Below, piece by piece: positions 42,975 to 51,497 of a DNA stretch of 64,000 nucleotides. The translations under genes were made by a program, and so were the position numbers. This DNA is from CAG-390 sp964522215 (lineage in GTDB: Bacteria; Bacillota; Clostridia; Oscillospirales; CAG-272). The DNA lies in assembly GCA_964522215.1 (NCBI GenBank), contig CAZFVR010000008.1, positions 1-64,000 on the forward strand, read 5' to 3'. Position 1 is the stretch's first letter; the number at the start of each line of letters is the position of its first letter. The notes under the pieces were generated by a model. It saw nothing but the letters and a program-made list of their open reading frames with translations, made no database searches and was not told the origin of the DNA.

Positions 42975-43874
42975 TTACATTCCCAAATTCGCCTTAAGGC
43001 TCATCGCCACGCCGACGAGGTGCGCATCGTCAAGGCTGGCGGCGGAGGTGATCTCCACCCCGGGCAGGGCGGATGATAGCTCGCCCGAAAACAGCGGGGC
43101 ATCGCGGGATATCTGGCCGCCGAGCAGGAGGGTGTGTATATCATACTCGTGCAGGAGCGGCAAGAGCAGCTCACCCAGCAGTCGCCCGGTATCGGCATAG
43201 ACAGTCAGCGCCGCCCTGTCCCCGGCGCGTGCGAGGCAGGCTACCGCTTTTGCATCCGGATGTGAACCCCTGATCCCCGCCGCTGCGGCGTATCTGTTTG
43301 TGATGCCGCGTGCGGAGATAAGCTCCTCCGCCTCCGTGCCGTGAAGCGGGGCGCGATAGATGCTGACGCGCGGTCCGCCCTCGGCATTCGTCAAAGGAGC
43401 GCCGTCACGCATGATGGCAAATCCAAGCCCCGTGCCAAGCATTACGGCAGCTATCGCGCCGACTGACCGCCGCTCGGCGGGAAGTCGGCGTGATGCGCCA
43501 AGCATGAACGCAGAGGAATCATGAATGATATGCACCGGGCGCCCCGGCAGATCCTCGGCAAACCATGGGAGGACCGATACACCGTACAGCGCGGTATATT
43601 TGTGCCGCATGCGAAATGTACCTGTTTTGTATTCAAAGGGACCCGGGGTATCCATCCCCACCGCGGCGATCTCGTACCCAAGCGATGCTGCACGCGCCCG
43701 GGCGCGTGCGGCAAGGGCTGAGTACGCCGCGCGTATCTCGGCAAGACTGCCGCCGGTGGAGTTTACAGCCTCCGAATCATGTGTGCCGTCGAGCACCTCG
43801 ATATTATCGGCATCGACCAGCCCGCACTTTAAAAAGCTTCCGCCCGCATCAAGAGCGTAAATGCATTTTTTCAT
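42975..43874 (-). CDS. ROK-family sugar kinase
   Basis: The 299-residue protein has the ROK start YALDAGGSFLKCGLVD (phosphate loop), GMDTPGPFEYKTGTF, HDSSAFMLGASRR with the catalytic Asp region, and GTGLGFAIMRDG. The zinc-binding CxCGxxGC of many ROK proteins is missing. ROK kinases phosphorylate hexoses such as glucose, allose or N-acetylated sugars. It is the last gene of a minus-strand set with a mannose-6-phosphate isomerase-like protein, which fits a role in hexose use. Confidence 0.85.
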   Translation of the reverse strand: MKKCIYALDAGGSFLKCGLVDADNIEVLDGTHDSEAVNSTGGSLAEIRAAYSALAARARARAASLGYEIAAVGMDTPGPFEYKTGTFRMRHKYTALYGVSVLPWFAEDLPGRPVHIIHDSSAFMLGASRRLPAERRSVGAIAAVMLGTGLGFAIMRDGAPLTNAEGGPRVSIYRAPLHGTEAEELISARGITNRYAAAAGIRGSHPDAKAVACLARAGDRAALTVYADTGRLLGELLLPLLHEYDIHTLLLGGQISRDAPLFSGELSSALPGVEITSAASLDDAHLVGVAMSLKANLGM

Positions 43875-43902
43875 TTTGTTACTTTTTTATATGACAGTCG
43901 GC

Positions 43903-45717
43903 TCACACACCGCGCTTGAGCATGGTCTTGTGCATTACCGTCCATGTGCCGGGCTTGTTGTTTATAAGCTCGATCTCACCGAGAGATGCGGGAATAACGA
44001 CCATATCCATATATTTCATTCTGAACTGACGTGTGGGATCTGCTTTGCTGCGCACGGTAACATCCTCGCCGTCCACCAGTGCGTATACAAAGAAGTCGCC
44101 GCTCTCCGAATAGCGCTTTGTATCATCGGTAAAGTAATCACCAAACACCAGATTGCGGAGGGAGAAATACAGCTGATCGCACTCGCCAACCACTATCTCG
44201 CGGCCGTTTTCGTCCTCGCGCAGAACGCGACGGCGACCGTTTACGAGATTCCCCTTAACATAGGACTCTGTCATGCCGTGATTGAGGTTGAGCGAGCCGT
44301 AATAGGAATGAATCGGGCGCGGGTTACCGTCAAGGTCGCGGCGCAGGTAGTCGTACATTTTATATGTATAAGAGCCGACGGTCAGCGAGCCGATCTCAAG
44401 GATAACTTGGTTTTGACCGGAGGCGTGGATAGTTCCCGCAGGGATCATTACCTGTGTGCCGGGTTCGCTGCGAACGCCGTAGATGTACTTTTTATAGTCT
44501 ATCTCGGTATGCTCGCGCTCACTGCGGCGGACCTCGTCAACAAATTCGTCCACATCAACGCCGTCACGGAAGCCGAGGTAGGTGCGCGCTCCCTGACCTG
44601 TTACAAAAACATAGTAGCTTTCGTCCTGGCGGCCGAGCTCGCCGTTCTCGCGCATTACAAACTCCGCGCCCGGGTGCAGCTGTACCGACATGTTGCCGGC
44701 GGCGTGGAAGGTATCATCATAGTTAAAGCGGATCGGAAAAAAGCCGTGGAACTCTTCAAGGCACTGCCGACCCATAAGCTTTTCGCCAAAGGAGGAAACA
44801 ACAGTGTAAAAGGGCACCTCAAGCGTCATATCCCCCGCATCGATCACGGTGGAGACCTCCATGGGGATCATATCAAACACCCATGCGCAGTTTTTCATGG
44901 TATCGGGCAGTCCGCGCACGCCCATGGTGTAGTAGCCGCCCCAAACGCCCTCAAGATACACCGGGCGCTGACGGAAGGGGGACTCGATGGTGCGCTCGAT
45001 CAGCGCCCAAAGCAGCTCGGCGGGGAGCATAGTCAGCGCCGCCGGGTCGTCGCCCGCCACGTAATAGTCTATACCGCGGTTGGCCAACAGCTTTGAGCGA
45101 AGGCTGAATGCCAGCTCAAAATCAACATAATAGCAACGGCGCATGGTGGCCTTATAGGGCATCTCGCTGTCAGAGCCGAGATTTAAAAATCCGCCGCGTT
45201 TGATGTTGAGCACCGCACGCTTGGGTGTGATATCGCAAAAGATCTTGGTATCGGCCAGCGGGTAAAGCTCATCAGAGAGCGCACCAAAGCCCCAAAGGAT
45301 AAGGCTCTCACCCGCCGCGCGGGCGGCCTCCACATCGGCCTTCAGCCCCGCAAGCTTTGCAGCATCAAATATCCCCGCATAGCCTGCCCCAAAGAGCTTA
45401 CCGTAAAGCAGGACCGGGTCTTTTTCACGATCCTCGGGCAGGTTATCGCGAAACAGCTCGCGCAGCTCTGCGGGGGACTTGTATGCCGAGGAGACGGCAA
45501 CCGTCTTTGGATTGCCGCAAAGAGCAAGGATGGCATCAAAGGGTGCGGTGGTGTAGCCATCGATGGCGATGATGCCGCCGCGGCTCAATATTCCCTCAAG
45601 CGACTTGGCTACCGCTGCATTGCCGACTGCGGCGCAGGATGTATCTATCCCGCTTGCATCTATTTTATTTACGGCAGAGGGATCATCATACGGAAAGGGA
45701 TTGAACATAAAAGACAT
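43903..45717 (-). CDS. Mannose-6-phosphate isomerase-like protein with an extra N-terminal domain
   Basis: The 604-residue protein has a class I phosphomannose isomerase (cupin) part from about residue 250: VYLEGVWGGYYTMGVRGLP, the zinc site NMSVQLHPGAEFVM and the ligand in MIPAGTIHASGQ, with FHGFFPIRFNYDD between. The first 250 residues (SRGGIIAIDGYTTAPFDAIL, ESLILWGFGALSDELYPLAD) are not part of normal ManA and look like a nucleoside-kinase-type fold without a clear P-loop. The enzyme probably interconverts an aldose and ketose phosphate, but the sugar is not certain. It has an AAGGAG site. Confidence 0.8.
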   Translation of the reverse strand: MSFMFNPFPYDDPSAVNKIDASGIDTSCAAVGNAAVAKSLEGILSRGGIIAIDGYTTAPFDAILALCGNPKTVAVSSAYKSPAELRELFRDNLPEDREKDPVLLYGKLFGAGYAGIFDAAKLAGLKADVEAARAAGESLILWGFGALSDELYPLADTKIFCDITPKRAVLNIKRGGFLNLGSDSEMPYKATMRRCYYVDFELAFSLRSKLLANRGIDYYVAGDDPAALTMLPAELLWALIERTIESPFRQRPVYLEGVWGGYYTMGVRGLPDTMKNCAWVFDMIPMEVSTVIDAGDMTLEVPFYTVVSSFGEKLMGRQCLEEFHGFFPIRFNYDDTFHAAGNMSVQLHPGAEFVMRENGELGRQDESYYVFVTGQGARTYLGFRDGVDVDEFVDEVRRSEREHTEIDYKKYIYGVRSEPGTQVMIPAGTIHASGQNQVILEIGSLTVGSYTYKMYDYLRRDLDGNPRPIHSYYGSLNLNHGMTESYVKGNLVNGRRRVLREDENGREIVVGECDQLYFSLRNLVFGDYFTDDTKRYSESGDFFVYALVDGEDVTVRSKADPTRQFRMKYMDMVVIPASLGEIELINNKPGTWTVMHKTMLKRGV

Positions 45718-45796
45718 GGTTTTTTCTCCTTATTTAAAGCTTTAAAGCTCAGATCTATCTGTTTGTGTTGTATCGGAATTGAACTTTGACCGTCGT

Positions 45797-45833
45797 GGCA
45801 CGGCAAAGCCGTAACGGAGAGATCGTTCGATGC
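45797..45833 (+). repeat. Palindromic dispersed repeat R2, copy 1
   Basis: A 37-base unit with the hairpin CACGGC-AAA-GCCGT, then AACGGAGAGATCGTTCGATG. A second copy lies at 49090-49126. Similar GGCACGGCAAAGCCGTGAC units are common between genes of many gut Clostridia as I recall. Confidence 0.8.
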
Positions 45834-45875
45834 CATTTAGGGTCTCATGATTATTTTGATCGTCACGGCGCTCAC

Positions 45876-46385
45876 TCACTCTCCGAGCAGGCGGACGAAC
45901 TCGCGCATAAAGGCGGGCAGATCCTCCGGGCGGCGGGAGGTGACGATGTTTTTGTCGCACACGACCTCGCAGTCCTCGTAGAGCGCACCCGCGTTTATAA
46001 GATCATCACGAATGCCGGGGTAGCAGGTGGCGCGGCGACCGCCGATGACACCCGCACTGATAAGTATCTGCGGACCGTGGCAGATGGCGGCAATGGGCAG
46101 GCGATTTTTATCAAAATACTTCACAATGCCGAGTATATCGCTGTTTTGGCGCAGCTTTTCGGGAGCCGTGCCGCCCGGCAGGATAAGCCCGCAGTACTGC
46201 GCGGGCTCCACCTCCTCCGGGAGCAGGTCGGCGGCGACGGTAAAGTGATATTTTGACTTTATCACTCTCCGCTCAAGGGATGCGACCGTGACGGTGTACC
46301 CCGCCTCCCGCATCCTAAACAGCGGATACAGCACCTCGCTGTCATCACTGTTATCATAGGTAATGAGCAGTATCTTTTTTTCCAT
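45876..46385 (-). CDS. DJ-1/PfpI family protein
   Basis: The 169-residue protein has the class I amidotransferase-like fold with the cysteine nucleophile in AAICHGPQIL near residue 102 and the LILPGGTAPEKLR loop near 68. PfpI/YhbO proteins act as stress-related deglycases or peptidases; the biological substrate is debated. The start at 46385 is supported by AAGGAG upstream. It sits between the two isomerase genes, so it may protect against reactive sugar products, which is inference. Confidence 0.85.
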   Translation of the reverse strand: MEKKILLITYDNSDDSEVLYPLFRMREAGYTVTVASLERRVIKSKYHFTVAADLLPEEVEPAQYCGLILPGGTAPEKLRQNSDILGIVKYFDKNRLPIAAICHGPQILISAGVIGGRRATCYPGIRDDLINAGALYEDCEVVCDKNIVTSRRPEDLPAFMREFVRLLGE

Positions 46386-46456
46386 AACTATGTGATCTCC
46401 TTGAATATCGAATGAATATCGAATGTGCGGCGGCAGTGCGGCCGCCGCGGCACGCA

Positions 46457-47890
46457 TCAATCTATCAGCGTAAAGTCAAGATCCAGCATTGCGGCAAGGT
46501 CGCGCAGCTCGGCAGTGACGTTACCGGGCGCGATGGCGTAATGCTGTGTTACGCCGCACGCACCGATGCGGGAGAACAGCTCCTCGGGCGACATGCCGCG
46601 CGGGGCAAAATCGGCATGCGAGTAGGATGCAAGATAATGCTTGGTGGGCAGGCAATCCACCACCGTGCATACCATCTTCATCCTGCCATCCCGCTCCGAC
46701 ATATGCAGCATAGTTTTCTCCCCCTCCGGAAAGACATACCATGCAAAGGGCGCACCGGCATACCTCCAGCCGCTCTTGGCAAAGCGCTCGTCACGCGCTA
46801 TTATCATACTGCCCTCGGGATCGCGATAATCGTTGGGGCCTGCATGTCCCGCCACGAACGCGCCGCGGGCGTGGTCGATATAAAACGGCTCAATAAAGTT
46901 GGCGCGCCGCCCGGTGAGTGCATGCAATATATAGGTAGCAAGTCCGCCGCCGATGTCCCCCTCGGGTACTGTCACGAGCGGGGAGGAGGCAGAGGTCGGT
47001 GCAAAGCCGGGGCGCAGTCCCACCTCGCGGAATAGCACGGTATCGATATCGTTAAGCACCAAAAGATCGGTATCAGCCGCGGCCGCCACGCGCTCCATGG
47101 CGTAGGAGGCGCGCACAGAGGCATCCAGCTTTGCCATGTCAACATTGGGGTATACCGGGTGAGCGGATGTCAGCTCGCGCACTATCCGCCGCACCTCGTC
47201 ATCAGACGTGGCGTTTATCTCGTTTACAAGCTCTGAGATGGAAATAAAGTGTATCTCCGGTCCTATCTTCATGAAAAGATTATATGGATCTACATATGTT
47301 GCCCACATCGCCTCGTTATAGCAGGAGAGGAGGGAGAGGCGAGAGCGGCGCAGGACGGTGCGTACCCTTGCCGCCGTGGCAAATATCTTCAGTCTTTCGG
47401 CAACGGTATCAAGCGTGCCTATGCACATCTCGCTCATGGGTCTTGAAAAACGGCGGAAGGAACCGCTGGCCTCCTGGAATCCCACAAGTGCGCCCGCGGA
47501 GAGAAAATCTATAAACTGATCCTCATCGTTGGTATCGGTGATAGAGAGGCTATCCCGCACCACCGACATAAAAAACAGCGGCATGGGAGGCAGCTCACGT
47601 AAAAAGCGGATCCATGCAAAATCCTCCGCCCAGGAGAGAAAGCCGGCGGCCACGCAATCGCACCCCTCGTTGTAAAAGAGCTGCGCCGCACGCTCCGCGC
47701 CGTCCCGCTCCCAAACAGGACCGGGGTAGACCACCTCGGCAAATTCGGAGATCTTTTTTATGTAGGATGCCGCCTCGGCATCCTTTCTTTCGGAGTAAAG
47801 ACCGCGAGCGGTACCCTCGCCAAGCGAGCGAAAACGCTCAGCCTCTATAAGCAGCACGCCTATCTTGGGTTTTTTATGAATCGTCGTCAT
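46457..47890 (-). CDS. L-fucose/L-arabinose isomerase-like protein
   Basis: The 477-residue protein has the Rossmann-type N-terminal domains of AraA/FucI-like isomerases (IGVLLIEAERFRSLGEG, SLLSCYNEAMWATYVDP) and a C-terminal barrel with the metal-binding candidates in GDIGGGLATYIL, FIEPFYIDHARGAFVAGHAG and a CVTQHYAIAPGN end. These enzymes convert aldoses to ketoses with manganese. It is not a canonical AraA; substrate unknown. AAAGGAG precedes the start. It is the first gene of the minus-strand sugar set and diverges from the AraC gene. Confidence 0.8.
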   Translation of the reverse strand: MTTIHKKPKIGVLLIEAERFRSLGEGTARGLYSERKDAEAASYIKKISEFAEVVYPGPVWERDGAERAAQLFYNEGCDCVAAGFLSWAEDFAWIRFLRELPPMPLFFMSVVRDSLSITDTNDEDQFIDFLSAGALVGFQEASGSFRRFSRPMSEMCIGTLDTVAERLKIFATAARVRTVLRRSRLSLLSCYNEAMWATYVDPYNLFMKIGPEIHFISISELVNEINATSDDEVRRIVRELTSAHPVYPNVDMAKLDASVRASYAMERVAAAADTDLLVLNDIDTVLFREVGLRPGFAPTSASSPLVTVPEGDIGGGLATYILHALTGRRANFIEPFYIDHARGAFVAGHAGPNDYRDPEGSMIIARDERFAKSGWRYAGAPFAWYVFPEGEKTMLHMSERDGRMKMVCTVVDCLPTKHYLASYSHADFAPRGMSPEELFSRIGACGVTQHYAIAPGNVTAELRDLAAMLDLDFTLID

Positions 47891-48010
47891 TTAAAATTTC
47901 TCCTTTCGTACTGATCTGCGGTTTGCCAATACCGTTATGCTCTGATTTGACTTTTTGTGATCCAAAAGGAAGCTTCTCTTAAAAAAATCTGCATTATACG
48001 GCCATCGGTA

Positions 48011-48039
48011 TTGACTTTGGATGAAATATGTATTATAAT
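48011..48039 (+). promoter_or_regulatory. SigA promoter for the AraC regulator
   Basis: TTGACT at 48011-48016, 17 bases, TATAAT at 48034-48039. On the minus strand a TATAAT (47998-47993) for the isomerase gene lacks a good -35, as expected for a promoter that needs an activator. Confidence 0.82.
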
Positions 48040-48145
48040 TTTACAAGAACATTATACTGCTATGTGATATTCTTTTATATCAAAATAGTACGAAGAATTA
48101 TGAAAATCATATTAAATGCTTGCCGCATGGCAACAGGAGGCCGCA

Positions 48146-48949
48146 ATGGAATTCGGGCTTGAGATACTAAAGACCCGCACCTACAACTCATCAGATGTAA
48201 GAAAAACTCTTTATTCCGCCGAGAGGACAGTTCCCGCGTACGAGATAGAGCTGTGCACCGTAGATATGGGCGGGGTGAATTTTGTTAACGGCGAGAGCAT
48301 TCCATGCGAGGTGGGGCGCATACTTGTGGCGCGTCCGGGGGCAAGAAGATACACAAAGGGGCATTTTGAATGCCAATTTGTACATTTCATCTGCCACGAC
48401 CGCGCATTTGAGGATAAATACCTGCGTCCGCTTCAGGTAAGCCTGCGCCTGTGCAACGAGACACGTGCCCCACACATCTTTCGCGCAATGACGAGCGCGT
48501 GGGCAAAGCGGGAGGACGGCTACGAGCTTTACTGCGTGGGCAAGCTGATGGAGCTGATAAGCGCCATATATTCGGCGGGCAAGCTGCTTGGCTCGATAGA
48601 CGAAAAATACCGCCGTTTTTCGCACAATATCATCAGCGCTACCGAATTTATGCGGGAAAATTACGCCTCCCCGCTCACGCTTTCGGATATCGCCGCCTCG
48701 GCTCATATAAGCCCCTCTTATTTTCATCTTATATTTAAAAATTCTATCGGAGTCACCCCCGCGCGCTACCTGCTTGATGTGCGCATGAGGGAGGCGCAAA
48801 AGCTGCTGATAAATACCTCATTCCCCCTCTCCGAGATAGCGGGAATGTGCGGCTTTGACTCGCAGTCCTATTTTACCGATGTCTTTCGCCGCGAGGCCGG
48901 CGTGACCCCGGGCAAATTCCGCCGCGATAATTCGGATATCATAATGTGA
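48146..48949 (+). CDS. AraC-family transcriptional regulator
   Basis: The 267-residue protein has an N-terminal sensor (about residues 1-150) and a C-terminal pair of helix-turn-helix motifs: LTLSDIAASAHISPSYFHLIFK near residue 185 and EIAGMCGFDSQSYFTDVFRR near residue 235. The start at 48146 follows a perfect AGGAGG; the frame is open to 48116. It is divergent from the isomerase gene, so it is the likely activator of the 47890-42975 sugar genes. Confidence 0.92.
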   Translation: MEFGLEILKTRTYNSSDVRKTLYSAERTVPAYEIELCTVDMGGVNFVNGESIPCEVGRILVARPGARRYTKGHFECQFVHFICHDRAFEDKYLRPLQVSLRLCNETRAPHIFRAMTSAWAKREDGYELYCVGKLMELISAIYSAGKLLGSIDEKYRRFSHNIISATEFMRENYASPLTLSDIAASAHISPSYFHLIFKNSIGVTPARYLLDVRMREAQKLLINTSFPLSEIAGMCGFDSQSYFTDVFRREAGVTPGKFRRDNSDIIM

Positions 48950-49089
48950 CTCGACTGCAAATGCGCTGCATCGGCACGCAGTTTTGGCCCGTCCCATCTT
49001 TGCGTGGAGAAGCAAGCCTATCTTGCCGTTGTATTGTTGCTTCGCACCATGTTCGCACTATCTCAACGCCCCCCCTGTGTAAAGGGAGC

Positions 49090-49126
49090 GGCACGGCAAA
49101 GCCGTGACGGAGGGATCGTTCGATGC
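49090..49126 (+). repeat. Palindromic dispersed repeat R2, copy 2
   Basis: CACGGC-AAA-GCCGTG forms a perfect small hairpin, followed by ACGGAGGGATCGTTCGATGC. It differs from copy 1 (45797-45833) at only two positions. It lies 80 bases before the CapA gene. Confidence 0.85.
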
Positions 49127-49205
49127 ACCGCAGGGCCTTTCTGCGGCTGCAGCTTTTATTCAATTTGAGGACACATCATCCACCCCCAAACCGCCGGAGA
49201 TCAAC

Positions 49206-50522
49206 ATGAAAAAAACGATATCTATACTCTTGAGCTGTATAATGCTCCTCTCCCTTGCATCCTGCACGGTCAGCGGACCGCCGTCGGAGCTTTCATCAAG
49301 CCCGTCAGGATCCTCCACACACTCGCCGGTGCTCTCGGGCGAGGCAAGCGACCTGTCTGACAGCACGTCGGGGGGCACAGCCGTTACCGAGCCCGCAACC
49401 GAGCCGATGACCGAGCCGATGACCGAGCCGCCCGCGCTCGCCGAGCGACGCATCTCCTTTTTGGCGGCGGGGGATGACCTGATACATGAGGGGATAATCG
49501 CGGATGCGCGGCAGGCGGACGGCAGCTACAGCTTTATATCAAAATATGATGAGATCGCTGCCATGGTATCTGCGGCCGACGTGGCTTTTATAAATCAGGA
49601 AACACCCATGTGCGGCGAGCGCTACGGCTACGCAGGCTGGCCGCGCTTTAACTCTCCGCAGCAGCTGGGGCTGGATCTTATCTCCCTCGGCTTTGACGTG
49701 CTTTGCTTTGCCAACAACCACATGGCGGACAAAATGAAGCAAAATGATCCCGCGCTGGCAGAACGCTCCATGTCCGACATGATGGACTTTACCGACACGC
49801 TCGATGCGCTGGTGTTGGGGCTTCACCGCAGCTTTGAGGACTACGAGACGATAAGATATCTTAATGTGGACGGCGTGAGGATCGCCTTTTTGGCATACAC
49901 CTACGCCACGAATGCCTATTGGCAGGATAAGACCCCCGCAGAGGGCGTGTACCTGCCGATAATCCTTGACAGAGCGATAAAAAGACAGCTTGCCGCCGCA
50001 CGCGAGAGCGCGGATTTTGTTATAGTCTCGATGCACTGGGGAACAGAGAACAGTCACACGGTAAATAACGAGCAGCGCCGGCTGGCACGCCTTTTGGCGG
50101 ACGGCGGCGCGGATGTGGTGATAGGCACTCACCCGCACGTGGTGCAGTCGGTCGAGTGGTACGACCGTCCCGATGGCGGGCGCATGCTTTGCTACTATTC
50201 GCTTGGCAATCTTATAAGCAATCAAGAGGCCTTTGCCAACAATATAGGCCACCTTGCAATGTTTGATCTTGTGATGGACGATGAGGGTCGGCGAGTTGAG
50301 GCCGATGCGGTCGTGCCGATATTTAATTTTCACAATAAAAATAAACGCGCAGCCAGGATCTACACCCTCGACCACCTGACCGAGGATATAGTGGCGGCGC
50401 ATTACAGTAACCAAAACCGCGCGAGCGGAGCGAGCCCCTATACCATAGCCTCCGTCCACCGTATAATAAAGGAAAACATCCCCGCCGAGTTTTTGCCGGA
50501 GAGTCTTGGAGGAGATAGGTAA
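49206..50522 (+). CDS. CapA-family lipoprotein (PGA capsule-type metallophosphatase fold)
   Basis: The 438-residue precursor has a lipoprotein signal (MKKTISILLSCIMLLSLASC with the lipid-accepting Cys near residue 20), a Ser/Pro/Thr-rich stalk with a TEPMTEPMTEP repeat, and a CapA domain: FLAAGDDLIHEGII near residue 88, INQETPMCGERYGYAG, CFANNHMADK, VSMHWGTENS and VIGTHPHVVQSVEWYD. CapA is linked to poly-gamma-glutamate capsules, but stand-alone CapA proteins have unknown substrates and no capB/capC genes are present. The ORF begins at 49104; CGGAGA and the signal peptide fix the start. Confidence 0.9.
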   Translation: MKKTISILLSCIMLLSLASCTVSGPPSELSSSPSGSSTHSPVLSGEASDLSDSTSGGTAVTEPATEPMTEPMTEPPALAERRISFLAAGDDLIHEGIIADARQADGSYSFISKYDEIAAMVSAADVAFINQETPMCGERYGYAGWPRFNSPQQLGLDLISLGFDVLCFANNHMADKMKQNDPALAERSMSDMMDFTDTLDALVLGLHRSFEDYETIRYLNVDGVRIAFLAYTYATNAYWQDKTPAEGVYLPIILDRAIKRQLAAARESADFVIVSMHWGTENSHTVNNEQRRLARLLADGGADVVIGTHPHVVQSVEWYDRPDGGRMLCYYSLGNLISNQEAFANNIGHLAMFDLVMDDEGRRVEADAVVPIFNFHNKNKRAARIYTLDHLTEDIVAAHYSNQNRASGASPYTIASVHRIIKENIPAEFLPESLGGDR

Positions 50523-50578
50523 AAACGCTGCGCTGTAATGTTCGCTGCGCGCCGCGCCGTGCATGTGGCTCCTGCCAT

Positions 50579-51346
50579 CTACCTCTCGGCCGACTGTTGT
50601 CTCAGTATTGCCGGGGTGATGCCGCGGTGATAGCGATAAAATTTTGCCAGCTGTGCCTCGCCTGCAAAGCCGGATCTTGCCGCCACCTCTGCCTCACTGT
50701 AGCGGCTGTCCGCAAGCAGGGCATCTATATGCTCAAGCCGCTGCTCGGTGATAAAAGTCTTAAGCGTTTGGCCGTACTCCCGCGCAAAAAGGCGGGAGAG
50801 GTGCTCCGCGCTGTAGCCGAACCTGTAGGCCACATCGGATACCGTCAGCGCACGTGAGCGGTTGCGCACTATCCATGCGCGCGCCGATTCGCTGACGGAT
50901 GCTCCGGCAAATATCTGATTTTCGCATTGCATTCTTATATCCGAAAAAAGCACCTGCACAAGGCTTGAAAGCATGCCGCGATCCGCACCCGGGAGCGAGT
51001 TGTAATGCTCCATCAGCTCAAATAACATGCGCGGACGTGCAAGGTCTGTAAGCTTTGCGTGCTTGGGGATATCGGTAGGGATATCGCTGTCAAACAAGAC
51101 ATAAAAAAATTCCACCGGTCCGGGGGAGGGCTTATAGCCTCCGGAGGGCGCGTTTTGCTGTAAAAAGATGAATTCGCCCTCATTTACATCATATTTGCGA
51201 TCGTTCTCGAACAAATGTACCGTTCCGCTGAAAACAACTATAAGATCACTGCGCGAACGTGTTGCGCGGCGGCGGTGCTGCCAGCCGCCCGATGCGTGCA
51301 TCACCCTGCCGGAAAGATAATAACCGTTGCTTGAATAATCTACCAT
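50579..51346 (-). CDS. AraC-family transcriptional regulator
   Basis: The 255-residue protein has a cupin-type sensor (VVFSGTVHLFENDRKYDVNEGE) and a C-terminal AraC domain (LTVSDVAYRFGYSAEHLSRLFA near residue 175, EVAARSGFAGEAQLAKFYR near 225). GGAGGGG precedes the start. It has its own promoter and diverges from the lipoprotein gene at 51498, so that gene and the solute-binding protein downstream are candidate targets. Confidence 0.9.
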   Translation of the reverse strand: MVDYSSNGYYLSGRVMHASGGWQHRRRATRSRSDLIVVFSGTVHLFENDRKYDVNEGEFIFLQQNAPSGGYKPSPGPVEFFYVLFDSDIPTDIPKHAKLTDLARPRMLFELMEHYNSLPGADRGMLSSLVQVLFSDIRMQCENQIFAGASVSESARAWIVRNRSRALTVSDVAYRFGYSAEHLSRLFAREYGQTLKTFITEQRLEHIDALLADSRYSEAEVAARSGFAGEAQLAKFYRYHRGITPAILRQQSAER

Positions 51347-51379
51347 TGCGCCCCTCCGCTTTTTTTGCTCGTTGCTTAT

Positions 51380-51408
51380 ATTTTACCACTTATCTCCCCG
51401 CCTTGCAA
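51380..51408 (-). promoter_or_regulatory. SigA promoter for the second AraC regulator
   Basis: On the minus strand TTGCAA (51408-51403), 17 bases, TAAAAT (51385-51380). A small plus-strand hairpin with T-run (CCCCGC / GCGGGG then TTTTTT, 51396-51427) overlaps it and would block antisense readthrough. Confidence 0.72.
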
Positions 51409-51462
51409 TAGCAGCGGGGCGTTTTTTATCAGATTTTTGTATTTATATATCAGATTTTTTCC

Positions 51463-51491
51463 TTGACAAGCCGATATGCAAATGCTACAAT
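51463..51491 (+). promoter_or_regulatory. SigA promoter placed so that transcription starts at the ATG of 51498
   Basis: TTGACA at 51463-51468, 17 bases, TACAAT at 51486-51491 with TG one base before. The predicted start, about 7 bases after the -10, falls on the ATG at 51498, and no ribosome site lies between. Confidence 0.75.
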
Positions 51492-51497
51492 TATAAT

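Noticed and set aside
43861..45096. 411-codon open frame opposite the mannose-6-phosphate isomerase-like gene
   Set aside because: No start signal or known domain; the opposite strand has clear cupin motifs.
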